Shown here: positions 41,705-50,834 of the stretch, in pieces
Numbering within the stretch: the stretch's first letter is position 1
How the letters are laid out: each line of letters begins with the position of its first letter
From: an uncultured Gammaproteobacteria bacterium
Lineage (GTDB): Bacteria > Pseudomonadota > Gammaproteobacteria > DRLM01
DNA: 64,000 bases
Assembly: GCA_947259075.1 (NCBI GenBank)
Contig: CAMYKQ010000053.1
Coordinates: forward strand, 1-64,000
Reading direction: 5' to 3'
Position numbers and translations under genes: made by a program
Notes under the pieces: generated by a model
The model's database searches: none
What the model was told of the DNA's origin: nothing
What the model saw: only the letters and a program-made list of their open reading frames with translations

Positions 41705-42868
41705 ATGAACCGGCGAGTGTGGTTTGCCGCCGGGGCCATGGCGGTCGCGGCCCTGCTCGGCGCCTGTGGCAATAGCGGCCAGGCCGCCGGGCCGGGGGAG
41801 GGGGGCGGCATGCCGCCCATGCCGGTGACGGTGATCGAGGCCCAGCCGCAACAGCTGCCGCGGATCATCGAGGCGGTAGGTCAGACCGAGGGCTCGAAAG
41901 AGGTCGAGGTGCAGGCGCGGGTCTCCGGTGTTTTAACCAAGCAGCTCTTTGAAGAAGGCGACAAGGTTAAACGAGGCGCCGCCTTGTTCAGCATCGACCG
42001 CGCGCCCTTCGAGATCGCGCTGGCGCAAGCCCGCGCCGCCTTGGAGCAGGATAAGGCCAATCTGGAAAAGGCGCAGCGCGAAGCGGCGCGTTTGCAACCT
42101 TTGGTCGGCGAAAAGGCCGTGAGCCAAAAGGAGGCGGATGATGCCAATAGCGCGTTGCTCGCGGCGCAGGCCTCGCTCGCGGCCAACGAGGCCCGCGTGC
42201 GCGACGCCGAGTTGAACCTGTCTTATACCCATATCACCGCGCCGATCTCCGGCGTCACCGGCCGCGCCCAGTTTTCCGAGGGCACGCTGGTTGTTCCCGG
42301 CACTGCGTCGAGCGTGTTGACCACGCTGCAGATCATTGATCCGATCTGGGTGCGTTTCGCCTTCTCCGAAAGCGAAACCTTGCAGCTGCGCCGCGCGGGC
42401 GGCAAGGCCGAAGTCAATTTGCTGTTGCCCGATGGCAGCCTGTACGGCAAAACGGGCGTGCTCAATTTTATCGCCTCGACCGTCAACACCGATACCGGCA
42501 TGGTGGAGATGCGCGCGGAATTCCCCAACCCCAAAACCCTGCTGTTGCCGGGCCAGCTGGTCCGCGTCCAAGTCGCCATCGGTGAGCGCGAGGCCTATCT
42601 GGTGCCGCAGGCCGCCCTCGCCCAGACCGATCAAGGCAAGCTGGTGTTCACCGTCACCCCGGACAACACCGTGGCGCCGCGGCCAGTCGAGACCGACGGC
42701 TGGTCGGGCAATAATTGGGTGGTGAGCAAAGGCCTCGCGCCCGGTGACAAGATCATCACCGACAATCTCATGAAGCTGCGCCCCGGCGCGGCGGTGATGC
42801 CGCATGCGCCCGGCGAAGGTCCGGGCGCGGGCGATGCGGCGGCGGCGGATAAACCGGCTCAGAAATAA
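41705..42868 (+). CDS. RND efflux periplasmic adaptor (AcrA/MexA family)
   Basis: 387 residues. The lipoprotein signal ends LLGACGN (lipid Cys near 20). The barrel-sandwich halves are VEVQARVSGVLTKQLFEEGD and LSYTHITAPISGVTGRA, flanking an alpha-hairpin rich in Glu, Ala and Gln (about 90-165). The C-terminal beta-barrel includes DPIWVRFAFSESE and VEMRAEFPNPKTLLLPGQLV. It links the inner-membrane pump to the outer-membrane channel. The ATG at 41705 matches the lipoprotein start; an upstream ATG at 41657 would add a non-signal stretch. First gene of the operon, 44 nt before the pump gene. Confidence 0.95.
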   Translation: MNRRVWFAAGAMAVAALLGACGNSGQAAGPGEGGGMPPMPVTVIEAQPQQLPRIIEAVGQTEGSKEVEVQARVSGVLTKQLFEEGDKVKRGAALFSIDRAPFEIALAQARAALEQDKANLEKAQREAARLQPLVGEKAVSQKEADDANSALLAAQASLAANEARVRDAELNLSYTHITAPISGVTGRAQFSEGTLVVPGTASSVLTTLQIIDPIWVRFAFSESETLQLRRAGGKAEVNLLLPDGSLYGKTGVLNFIASTVNTDTGMVEMRAEFPNPKTLLLPGQLVRVQVAIGEREAYLVPQAALAQTDQGKLVFTVTPDNTVAPRPVETDGWSGNNWVVSKGLAPGDKIITDNLMKLRPGAAVMPHAPGEGPGAGDAAAADKPAQK

Positions 42869-42912
42869 TAACGAGTATGCCCACGGCCCGGTATCTCAGC
42901 GAAGGCTAAACC

Positions 42913-45900
42913 ATGTCAAAATTTTTCATTGATCGTCCCATCTTCGCCAGCGTCCTGGCCATCATCATCGTGCTGGCCGGTTTGGTCGCCGCGAATATTC
43001 TGCCCATCGCGCAGTACCCCGAAATCTCGCCGCCGACCGTGACCATCACCGCGTCGTATCCCGGCGCCTCGGCGGAAACCCTGGCCAAGACCGTGGCCGC
43101 GCCCATTGAAGAACAACTGTCCGGCGTCGAGAACCTGCTCTACTTCAACTCGACGGCGGCATCCAATGGTTCGATCAATATCACCGCCACCTTCGAGGTC
43201 GGCACCGACGTCGACAAGGCGACCTTCAACGTCAATAACCGGGTGCAACTCGCCGCGCCGCGCCTGCCGGACGAGGTGCGGCGCAACGGCGTCACGGTCG
43301 CCAAACGCTCGCAGAATATCTTGCTGGTGGTGGCGCTCAATTCGCCGAACAGCACCTATGACATGCTGTATCTGTCGAACTACGCGACTCAGAACGTCCT
43401 CGATGATTTGAAACGTATCCCCGGCGCGGCGGATGTCTTCATTTTTGGCGCGCGCGATTATTCGATGCGGGTGTGGCTGAAACCGGACCGCATGGCCCAG
43501 CTCGGTCTCACCGTCAGCGACATCACCAGCGCCATCAACTCACAGAATGCGCAGTACGCCGCAGGCAAGATCGGCGCCGATCCCGCGCCCGCGGGCCAGC
43601 AACTGGTCTACACCGTCACCGCGCGCGGACGCATGCTCCAGCCCGAGGAATTCGGCAATATCATCCTGCGTTCCAACGGCCCCGGCGGCGTGCTGAAACT
43701 CAAGGACGTGGCGCGCATCGAACTCGGCGCGCAGAGTTATGACCAGGCCAACAGCGTCAACGGCCAGCCCGCCATCGCCATCGCGGTGTTTCTGCAATCC
43801 GGCGCCAACGCCATTGAGGTGGCGCAATCCATTCGCGACACCATGGCGGAATTGAAAAAGGAAAACTTCCCCGAGGACGTCGATTATCTGATCCCCTACG
43901 ACACCACGCGCTTCGTCTCGGCCTCGATCGAGGCGGTGATACAAACCCTGCTCGAAGCCGCGCTCCTGGTGTTGCTGGTGGTGTTCCTCTTCCTGCAAAC
44001 CTGGCGCGCCACCTTGATCCCCATGATCGCGGTGCCGGTGTCGCTGATCGGCACCTTCGCCGGTTTGTGGCTGTTCGGTTTTTCGATCAACACGCTCACC
44101 TTGTTCGCCATGGTGCTGGCGGTGGGCATCGTCGTCGACGACGCCATCGTGGTGCTGGAAAACGTCGAGCGCCTGATGCGCGAACGCCTGCTGAAACCCT
44201 TCGATGCCGCGGTCGAGGCCATGCGCGAGGTGCAGAACGCCGTCATCGGTATCGTCCTGGCCTTGGTCGCGGTGTTCATCCCCGTCGCCTTTCTCGGCGG
44301 TATCGCCGGTCAGCTCTATCGTCAATTCGCGGTGACCGTGGCCATCGCCGTGGCGCTCTCCGGGGTCGTGGCGCTGACCTTGACGCCGACGCTGTGCGCG
44401 ATGCTGCTCAAACCGCACAATGACGCGGACGGTAAAATGGCGAAACTGTTTCGCCCCTTCAACCGCGGCTTCAATTGGGTGACGCAGCATTTTCTCGCGG
44501 CGGTCAGATTGGCCTTGGGCTGGCGCATCACCGCGCTGACGGTGTTCGCGGTGTTCATCGGCATCGTCGCGCTGTTGTTCTGGCGCATACCCGGCAGCTT
44601 CGTGCCGCCGGAAGATCAAGGTTACATCATCAGCGCCGTGGTGCTGCCCGACGGCGCCACCTTGGCGCGCACCGAAAAGACCACGGCGCAGTTACGCACG
44701 ATGATGAACGGCAATCAGGCGATAGAGAATATTTTCATCGTCAACGGCTTCGACCTCATCAGCGGTAGCAACAAGAGCAATTCCGCCACCATCTTCATGC
44801 CGCTGAAGCCTTGGGAAGACCGCGAGCAAACCGCGCAGCAACTGGCGCAGGAAGTCAGCGGTAAAGGCTTCATGCTCTCCGACGGTCTCGCCTTCGCGTT
44901 CAATCCGCCGGCCATACGCGGCCTCGGCGCCACCGGCGGCTTTGAGGTCTATGTGCGCGGCCGCACCGACCCCGATCCGCAACGCCTCGCGCAAGTGACC
45001 AACGACTTCATCGCCGCGCTCGGTCAACACCCGGCCTTGGAAGGTTTGCGCACTCTTTATCATCCCACCGTGCCGCAGCTGCGCGTCGAGGTGGATCGCG
45101 AGAAGGCCTTGCTGCTCGGGGTGCCGGTCAGCGAGGTCTTCGGCGCCTTGCAGGCGCAGATGGGCTCGCTCTACGTCAATGACTTCAACAAGGCGGGGCG
45201 CACCTATCGCGTCACCATCCAGGCCGATGCCCAGTACCGCGCCAAGCCCGAAGACTTGGGCAATGTCTATGTGCGTTCAACGACGACGCAAACCATGATC
45301 CCGCTCAAGACGCTGATCACGGTGGAGAACATCATCGGGCCGGAACAGGTCGAGCGTTACGATGGCTATATCGCCGCCAAGGTGCTGGGCAGCGCCAAGG
45401 CCGGCTACAGCTCGGGTGAGGCGATACAGGCGGTGGAGCAGCTCGCGAAACAGTCTTTACCCAAGGGGTACGACATCGAATGGACCGGCCAGGCCTTCCA
45501 GGAAAAACGCACGGGCAGCGCCTCGGTGTTCGCCTTCGGCTTCGCGCTGGTCATGGTCTATCTGATTCTGGCGGCCTTGTACGAACGCTGGGGGGTGCCG
45601 GTGGCCGTGGTGCTCGCCGTGCCCTTCGCCTTATTGGGCGCGCTCGGTTTCGTGTTTCTGCGCGGCATGGATAACGACATCTACTTTCAGATCGGCTTGA
45701 TCGTGCTGATCGGCCTGGCGGCGAAGAACGCGATCCTCATCGCGGAGTTCGCCATGCAGGGCATGGAGCAGGGCATGGACGCCGCCGCGGCGGCGGTGGA
45801 GGCGGCGCGCTTGCGCTTCCGTCCCATCGTCATGACCTCGCTGGCCTTCGTCTTCGGCGTGTTGCCGCTGGTGTTCGCCACCGGCGCCGGCGCTGCGGCG

Positions 45901-46062
45901 CGGCAATCCATGGGCACCGGCGTGGTCGGCGGCATGATTATCGCCACCTTCATCGCCCCCATCTTCGTGCCGCTGTTCTTCACCTTGTTCGCGCGCAAGC
46001 CGCGGCCTTCTCATCACCATGACGCGCCGCCTAGCATCGTAGTGGAGGGGGATAAATCATGA
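42913..46062 (+). CDS. RND efflux inner-membrane transporter (AcrB/MexB family)
   Basis: 1049 residues, the exact size class of AcrB. The start MSKFFIDRPIFASVLAIIIV is typical of HAE1 pumps. The proton-relay pair is in GIVVDDAIVVLENVERL (near 404), and the partner Lys is in GLAAKNAILIAEFAM (near 935). SQNAQYAAGKIG and PPAIRGLGATGGFEV lie in the porter and substrate regions. It exports hydrophobic drugs, dyes or solvents using the proton gradient. Its stop overlaps the outer-membrane channel start by 4 nt (ATGA). Confidence 0.97.
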   Translation: MSKFFIDRPIFASVLAIIIVLAGLVAANILPIAQYPEISPPTVTITASYPGASAETLAKTVAAPIEEQLSGVENLLYFNSTAASNGSINITATFEVGTDVDKATFNVNNRVQLAAPRLPDEVRRNGVTVAKRSQNILLVVALNSPNSTYDMLYLSNYATQNVLDDLKRIPGAADVFIFGARDYSMRVWLKPDRMAQLGLTVSDITSAINSQNAQYAAGKIGADPAPAGQQLVYTVTARGRMLQPEEFGNIILRSNGPGGVLKLKDVARIELGAQSYDQANSVNGQPAIAIAVFLQSGANAIEVAQSIRDTMAELKKENFPEDVDYLIPYDTTRFVSASIEAVIQTLLEAALLVLLVVFLFLQTWRATLIPMIAVPVSLIGTFAGLWLFGFSINTLTLFAMVLAVGIVVDDAIVVLENVERLMRERLLKPFDAAVEAMREVQNAVIGIVLALVAVFIPVAFLGGIAGQLYRQFAVTVAIAVALSGVVALTLTPTLCAMLLKPHNDADGKMAKLFRPFNRGFNWVTQHFLAAVRLALGWRITALTVFAVFIGIVALLFWRIPGSFVPPEDQGYIISAVVLPDGATLARTEKTTAQLRTMMNGNQAIENIFIVNGFDLISGSNKSNSATIFMPLKPWEDREQTAQQLAQEVSGKGFMLSDGLAFAFNPPAIRGLGATGGFEVYVRGRTDPDPQRLAQVTNDFIAALGQHPALEGLRTLYHPTVPQLRVEVDREKALLLGVPVSEVFGALQAQMGSLYVNDFNKAGRTYRVTIQADAQYRAKPEDLGNVYVRSTTTQTMIPLKTLITVENIIGPEQVERYDGYIAAKVLGSAKAGYSSGEAIQAVEQLAKQSLPKGYDIEWTGQAFQEKRTGSASVFAFGFALVMVYLILAALYERWGVPVAVVLAVPFALLGALGFVFLRGMDNDIYFQIGLIVLIGLAAKNAILIAEFAMQGMEQGMDAAAAAVEAARLRFRPIVMTSLAFVFGVLPLVFATGAGAAARQSMGTGVVGGMIIATFIAPIFVPLFFTLFARKPRPSHHHDAPPSIVVEGDKS

Positions 46063-47513
46063 GTACACCATCCCGCTTTACCGCGTTACCGGGTATTACC
46101 GGCCTGGCCGCGATCGCCTTGCTCAGCGCTTGCACGCTGGGCCCGGACTACGCCCGCCCCGATCTGGTCTTGCCCGCCGCTTATTCTGATGCTGCGCAGA
46201 GCGGCGATGCGGTCCGGGAACAAGCAGCGATCACGTCCGATTGGTGGACGCTGTACGGTGATGCGACGCTCAACGGCTTGGTGGCGGCCACGCTGCGCAA
46301 TAACACGGACTTGCGCCGGGCGGTGGCGCAGATCGACGCGGCCCAGGCGGTGTTGGAGCAAACCGGTTCCGCCTACTTCCCCCAAGTCGATCTGGAGGCC
46401 TCCAGCAGCCGTTCGCGTACCAGCACCTTGAACGCGCAGCCGCTGCTTTCGGGCACGCCGGCGATTTCCAACGCAAATCGCTTGGCGCTGTCCACATCCT
46501 TTGAAATCGACTTGTGGGGCAAGCTGCGCCGCGCCTCCGAGACGGCGCGCGCCCAGCTCTTGAGCACCCGCTATGCCCGTGACGTTACCGCATTGAGTTT
46601 GGCCAGCACCACCGCGCAGGCTTATTTCGCGTTGCGTTCCCTGGATGCGCAGATCGCCTCGACCCAAGCCACCCTGCGTTCACGCGATGAAGCGCTTGCG
46701 GTGGTAAAGAGCCGTGCCGCCGGCGGTCTCGTCTCGGAATTAGACGTCAACCAAGCCCAGGGCGCGCGCGCCGACGCCGCGCTGCAATTGCGCGAGTTGC
46801 GGCGGCAACGGGCCCTGCTGGATCACCAGCTCGGCGCGCTCACCGGCAAACTGGACTTGCGGATCGCGGCGGGGGATCTCATGCAGCTGCCCATGCCGGC
46901 ATTGCCGCCGGCCGGTCTGCCCTCGACTTTGGTGGAACGCCGGCCCGATGTGCAACAGGCGGAGCAAGTGCTGATCGCGGCCAACGCCCAAATTGGCGCG
47001 GCCAAGGCGGCGCAATTGCCGACCTTTTCCCTCACCGGCAACTTCGGCGGTTCAAGCAAGGAATTGAGCGACATCCTCGAACCCGGCGCGCGCATTTGGT
47101 CCTTGGGTCTGTCGGGCGTGTTGCCGATCTTCGACGCCGGTAAATACGCGGCGCGCACCCGCGAGGCCGAAGCGGTGCAACGCCAGGCATTGGCCAGTTA
47201 TCAAAAGAGCGTCGAGACCGCCTTCAAGGAAGTGGCCGACGCCTTGAGCAACGCGGCGCACGGCGCGGCCGCGGCCAGCGATCTGCAAATCAAGCTCGAT
47301 GCGGCGCGTAATGCCTTGCGGTTGTCGGAGCTGCGCTACAACGCGGGTTATTCAGGCTATCTTGACGTGCTCGATGCGCAACGCGGCGCCAATGCCGCCG
47401 AACTGGCCTTGGTGCAAAACCGCCAGGCGCAACTGGAATACAGCGTCGATCTGATGAAGGCCTTGGGCGGCGGCTGGTCGCCCCAGGGCGATGCGCCCAT
47501 GGCGCAACGCTGA
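46059..47513 (+). CDS. Outer-membrane efflux channel (OprM/TtgC family)
   Basis: 484 residues. The lipoprotein signal ends ALLSACTLGPDY (lipid Cys near 25), with the family signature LGPDYARPD after it. Two OEP repeats (about 60-250 and 280-470) carry STSFEIDLWGKLRRASE and VERRPDVQQAEQVLIAANAQIGAAKA. It forms the trimeric beta-barrel and alpha-tunnel exit of the tripartite pump. It starts within the last codons of the pump gene; the TetR gene begins 4 nt after its stop. Confidence 0.96.
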   Translation: MSTPSRFTALPGITGLAAIALLSACTLGPDYARPDLVLPAAYSDAAQSGDAVREQAAITSDWWTLYGDATLNGLVAATLRNNTDLRRAVAQIDAAQAVLEQTGSAYFPQVDLEASSSRSRTSTLNAQPLLSGTPAISNANRLALSTSFEIDLWGKLRRASETARAQLLSTRYARDVTALSLASTTAQAYFALRSLDAQIASTQATLRSRDEALAVVKSRAAGGLVSELDVNQAQGARADAALQLRELRRQRALLDHQLGALTGKLDLRIAAGDLMQLPMPALPPAGLPSTLVERRPDVQQAEQVLIAANAQIGAAKAAQLPTFSLTGNFGGSSKELSDILEPGARIWSLGLSGVLPIFDAGKYAARTREAEAVQRQALASYQKSVETAFKEVADALSNAAHGAAAASDLQIKLDAARNALRLSELRYNAGYSGYLDVLDAQRGANAAELALVQNRQAQLEYSVDLMKALGGGWSPQGDAPMAQR

Positions 47514-47517
47514 GCCT

Positions 47518-48135
47518 ATGGTGCGCAAAACCAAATTCGAGACCGCGCAGACGCGGTTGCAAATCATCGCCGCGGCGCGCGAGGTCTTTGCCGAGCGCGG
47601 CGTCAGCCGTACCACCTTGGCGCAGATCGCCAAGGCGGCGGGCGTCACCCGCGGTGCCATCTACTGGCACTTCAAAAACAAGCCGGACTTGTTCTTCGCC
47701 ATGCTGGAGCAGGTGTCCCTGCCCTTCATCGACCGCATCGACGAAACCCTGCCCGAGGAAAATCCGGGTGACCCGCTGCGCGGGGTGCAAGCCAGCATGA
47801 GTGAAGTCCTGCGGCTGCTCAAAGAAGACATGGTCGCACGCACCACCTTCGAGATCGTCGTCCTGAAATGCGAATATGTCGATGAATTCGCCTCGCTGGA
47901 TATCCGCGTCAACAAAACCGGCTGCGCCTTCGTGCAAAAAATGATAGGCGCCTACAGCGATGCGAAAAAACGAGGATTGCTGCGCGAGGGCATCGATCCG
48001 GCCCAGTGCGCCCTCGACAGTTATATATTTATAAAAGGGATAATTCAGCTCTGGCTTTCCGACACGGACGGCAGCCTCATCCGCGGCAAGGCGCAATCCC
48101 TGATCGACGCCCACATCGCCATGCGCTACAAATAA
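47518..48135 (+). CDS. TetR-family repressor of the RND pump (AcrR/TtgR type)
   Basis: 205 residues. The N-terminal helix-turn-helix reads TRLQIIAAAREVFAERGVSR, TLAQIAKAAGVTRGAIYWHF and KNKPDLFFAM (residues ~10-55), the AcrR/TtgR/MtrR signature. The C-terminal ligand domain is helical. As the fourth gene of the operon, 4 nt after the channel gene, it presumably represses its own transcription at the operator at 41597-41620 until an inducer binds. E. coli acrR is divergent from acrA, so the placement at the operon end differs. Confidence 0.94.
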   Translation: MVRKTKFETAQTRLQIIAAAREVFAERGVSRTTLAQIAKAAGVTRGAIYWHFKNKPDLFFAMLEQVSLPFIDRIDETLPEENPGDPLRGVQASMSEVLRLLKEDMVARTTFEIVVLKCEYVDEFASLDIRVNKTGCAFVQKMIGAYSDAKKRGLLREGIDPAQCALDSYIFIKGIIQLWLSDTDGSLIRGKAQSLIDAHIAMRYK

Positions 48136-48307
48136 TTTCGCGCGCGAAGACCCGGGCGCGCAAAAAAAGCGGTCCCAGCTTGGGCGCGCGGAGCAGGGCG
48201 AAGCGACGGATTCCGCCGGATGCCTGTTGGGATTCGAGGCACAAAATGGGCCACGCTTAACTGAACACGGCGCGCACCCACCCCCCGTTTAATTTTGAAG
48301 CCAGGCG

Positions 48308-49039
48308 CTAGCTGAAATCACCCCAGCGCGTCAGCAGGGCGGCGAGCGCCGCCAGCGCCGCGGTTTCGGTGCGCAGAATGCGCGGACCTAAACGCAGGCC
48401 GGTATAGCCCGCGCCTTTGGCGAGATTGATTTCTTGCTCGCTCAAGCCGCCCTCGGGGCCGACGAGCAGGGTGACGGGTCCGGTGGGAGTGGCGAGCGCG
48501 TTGAGTTGGGTGTCCGCTTGCGGGTCGAGCACCAGCGCCAGGCCCGTGGCGGTCTCGGCCAGCCAATCGCGCAGCGGGCGCGGCGCGGCGATCTCTGGCA
48601 CGCGATTGCGGCCGCATTGTTCACAGGCGCCGCTGACGACGGCCTGCCAGTGCTGCACGCGTTTGTCCAAACGCTCACCGCTCAATTGCACGCCGCAGCG
48701 CTCGGTGAATAAAGGGATGATGCGGCTCACGCCCAACTCCACCGCCTTTTGCACGGTGTAATCCATTTTTTCGCCGCGCGAGACGCCTTGCGCCAGCCAC
48801 AGTTCGAGCGGCGGCTCGCGTCCGGTGGCGTGAAAGGCGCCGACGCGGACGCTGACATGGCGCTTATCCACGCTATCGATGACCGCTTCGAATTCACCGC
48901 CCTCGCCGTTGAACAAAATCAGCGGCGCACCGACCGGCAGACGCAACACGCGCGCGACGTGGTTGGCGGCCTTATCATCGAGCAGCACGCTGGCGCCGTG
49001 GCCGAGGGGAGCGGGATGATAGATGCGCGGGATTCTCAT
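48308..49039 (-). CDS. rsmE: 16S rRNA (uracil1498-N3)-methyltransferase RsmE
   Basis: 243 residues. The SPOUT-fold trefoil knot is near the C-terminus: VTLLVGPEGGLSEQEINLA (about 191-209) and LRLGPRILRTETAALAALA. The N-terminal PUA-like part includes HVARVLRLPVGAPLILFNGEGGEF. It methylates U1498 of 16S rRNA in the assembled 30S subunit. It is convergent with the efflux operon; the 170 nt between them show no clear terminator. It is often next to gshB in enterobacteria but stands alone here. Confidence 0.95.
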   Translation of the reverse strand: MRIPRIYHPAPLGHGASVLLDDKAANHVARVLRLPVGAPLILFNGEGGEFEAVIDSVDKRHVSVRVGAFHATGREPPLELWLAQGVSRGEKMDYTVQKAVELGVSRIIPLFTERCGVQLSGERLDKRVQHWQAVVSGACEQCGRNRVPEIAAPRPLRDWLAETATGLALVLDPQADTQLNALATPTGPVTLLVGPEGGLSEQEINLAKGAGYTGLRLGPRILRTETAALAALAALLTRWGDFS

Positions 49040-49300
49040 GGGGTGGGGATTATAACGGTGAAAGCGTCTACGGCCTATCGCGGTGCGATTAGACAGCGCA
49101 TTTTTCAGCCGTCATCGTCGCTGCGCTTTATTGCCGCGTCCTGCGCGCACGTACTCAATTTATGGCTCGATGAACGCCAAGAATTAAAAGATCGTCATCC
49201 GTATAGTGGGCTATTGCCGGTCGTTGAGAATGCAATTTCTGCTTGCGTTTTCACATCATCGTAGCGATAGCGCGGCGTGGGTGCAGCGCATCATGGTGGC

Positions 49301-49340
49301 CTCATGCGGCGGATCGTCCTGCCGGCATCCGCCGCATGAG
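49301..49340. repeat. Inverted repeat, 13-bp arms
   Basis: CTCATGCGGCGGA and TCCGCCGCATGAG are separated by 14 nt. No T-run follows, so it is not an obvious terminator. A stem of this GC content could mark a REP-like element. Confidence 0.75.
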
Positions 49341-49504
49341 GGCGTGATATTACGTTGCGAATGTACCTGCTTGTCGGCGTCATAATGTCCCGGGGTCACT
49401 TGATTCTTCACGGGGAAACAGCCGGCGGAACGCCCGTTGGGCTTCCGCCCTGCATGGGCTACCCTTTATTTTTCACTATTATTTCTCACACCCTGCGCGG
49501 CTTA

Positions 49505-49608
49505 ACCACCCCGTCGGCTGCGCCGCCACCCCTCCTTGGCAAGGAGGGGATCGCTATTTTTTTCTCCCCTCCTCCTCGAGGAGGGGTGCCCCGCAGGGGC
49601 GGGGTGGT
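49505..49608. repeat. Composite palindromic repeat with terminal inverted repeats
   Basis: ACCACCCCG opens and CGGGGTGGT closes a ~104-nt unit that holds two inner hairpins, CCCCTCCTT/AAGGAGGGG and CCCCTCCTC/GAGGAGGGG, around an AT-rich centre. This is a known style of dispersed repeat; it codes for nothing. Confidence 0.75.
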
Positions 49609-49745
49609 GAGGTCGCGGCGATGAGCGTGAGTTGGATAATGAAAGTCCCGAAGCCGCGTAGAAGAAAGTACCTCGCCCGCGGGGGCGAGACCCCGTATTC
49701 AATACAATGGGTCGGAGATGGCGCGACATTAAGCCATGGCTTCCA

Positions 49746-49783
49746 CGATCGATGCGGTTCATTGCATTCGCCGCATCCTACGG
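49746..49783 (-). repeat. GTAGGATGCGG repeat, left copy
   Basis: On the minus strand it reads GTAGGATGCGGCGAATGCAA then TGAACCGCATCGATCG. It is an inverted partner of the copy at 50740-50773; the two flank the AT-rich gene at 49823-50710. Confidence 0.85.
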
Positions 49784-49822
49784 GCTCTCGGAACGAGCAG
49801 CGCTTTTTGCTGTCCCCTGGAG

Positions 49823-50710
49823 CTATTTGTTAAGCGATTTTTCATATTGCTCTAAATGCTCATAGAAATATCCATGCAAAATGGCATACCTGAAGGCGAG
49901 CTTTGAATTCTGCGCCTCTTGATGTATTTCCAGTTGTTCATCTATGAAAGACTTTGCGCGATCGTAAATTACATCATCAGCACCACCCATCAGATGATTT
50001 CGGAAGAATTTTCCCAAATAGCTAACAATCACTCTTCCATCAAAATCCCGCGCAAGCATATTCAAACTCGCCTCAGCCATTTTCTTTGTTATTTGACACT
50101 CGAAGTCATTTTCATTGCATTCTGTTTTCGCATGTCCAAGTAGGTAATTTAGAACCTCATCTGAGACCACAACACGCGGATATTGAGCCACATATGATTC
50201 GAGCTCATAAGCATCTGCTATAGCTTTCCCATAGAGTTCATTTTTATGTAACTCGGCTGCCACCCCTATTGACACGCCGATGCGAACTGGCCTCTTTTTA
50301 GCCAGTCCTAGCAAGCACAATCCTCCACACGCCGCCAATGCGCCATAGACCCCTTTTGAGGGGGAATACTGCTCATCTATTCGTAGTGGCACATAAATAA
50401 CCAATCCATCAGAAAAATGCTGAAATTTAATTTCTGCTTTATTTAGCTTATTAAAACCCGACAGTGCATTTAGTGGGTTGTTCTTTTCATTCTTTGTGAA
50501 TGAATTAAAATAGTCAGAGGCAGTTTTTTGTAAATCATAGACAGCGCCAACAGTATCCTTAACCACCTGAACGAACTCGGAATATTCAGGCCCATTCTCG
50601 TCACTTGGCAAGGCATCAAGCTTCCTTAGCCTTTCTCTTTGACCAAGCAAATCAACAAATGCCACTAAGTAATGACCAAATGTGAGCGTGTCGTCCTTTG
50701 ATTTTCTCAT
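49823..50710 (-). CDS. AT-rich orphan protein with nucleotidyl-cyclase-like motifs
   Basis: 295 residues. I do not recognise a named family, but three stretches follow the class III cyclase layout: YLVAFVDLLGQRERL (residues ~14-28, possible metal Asp), FQHFSDGLVIYVPL (about 95-108, second Asp), and IGVSIGVAAELHKNELYGKAIADAYELES (near 141-170), where a G-x-A-x-x-x-A pattern is common. No membrane segment or signal. The gene is visibly lower in GC than its neighbours and is flanked by inverted copies of a 34-38 nt repeat, which suggests transfer. A catalytically altered cyclase or a sensor is possible. The start is set by ATG at 50710. Confidence 0.6.
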   Translation of the reverse strand: MRKSKDDTLTFGHYLVAFVDLLGQRERLRKLDALPSDENGPEYSEFVQVVKDTVGAVYDLQKTASDYFNSFTKNEKNNPLNALSGFNKLNKAEIKFQHFSDGLVIYVPLRIDEQYSPSKGVYGALAACGGLCLLGLAKKRPVRIGVSIGVAAELHKNELYGKAIADAYELESYVAQYPRVVVSDEVLNYLLGHAKTECNENDFECQITKKMAEASLNMLARDFDGRVIVSYLGKFFRNHLMGGADDVIYDRAKSFIDEQLEIHQEAQNSKLAFRYAILHGYFYEHLEQYEKSLNK

Positions 50711-50739
50711 CGTCTTTTTCGCTTAACGTTGAAGAGCTC

Positions 50740-50773
50740 GTAGGATGCGGTGAGGCACGAACCGCATCGATCG
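50740..50773 (+). repeat. GTAGGATGCGG repeat, right copy
   Basis: GTAGGATGCGGTGAGGCACG followed by AACCGCATCGATCG on the plus strand. It matches the copy at 49746-49783 except for a few central bases, in inverted orientation. Confidence 0.85.
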
Positions 50774-50834
50774 AGTTCAATAGATTCATTCCACGCCGGC
50801 GAGTGTTATCCTTTCGCCGCCACCCCACATTCTT

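Larger units (their letters stand above)
49040..49822. other. Repeat-rich intergenic region
   Basis: About 780 nt without a supported gene. It contains a 13-bp inverted repeat at 49301-49340, a nested hairpin at 49424-49449 (GGCGGAA / TTCCGCC), a ~104-nt composite repeat at 49505-49608, and the left copy of a 36-38 nt repeat at 49746-49783. Short open frames here run through the repeats. Confidence 0.7.

Noticed and set aside
43540-44619. 359-codon open frame antisense to the RND pump gene
   Set aside because: The translation is composed of Gln/His/Arg/Glu runs typical of reversed transmembrane codons; no start signal.
49355-49624. 89-codon open frame between rsmE and the AT-rich gene
   Set aside because: Half of it is the composite palindromic repeat; no ribosome site.
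49820-50735. Integron cassette (attC-like GCTTAAC / GTTAAGC near both ends of the AT-rich gene)
   Set aside because: One of the core-like heptamers lies inside the coding region, the arms do not pair as an attC site, and no integrase or other cassette is present.
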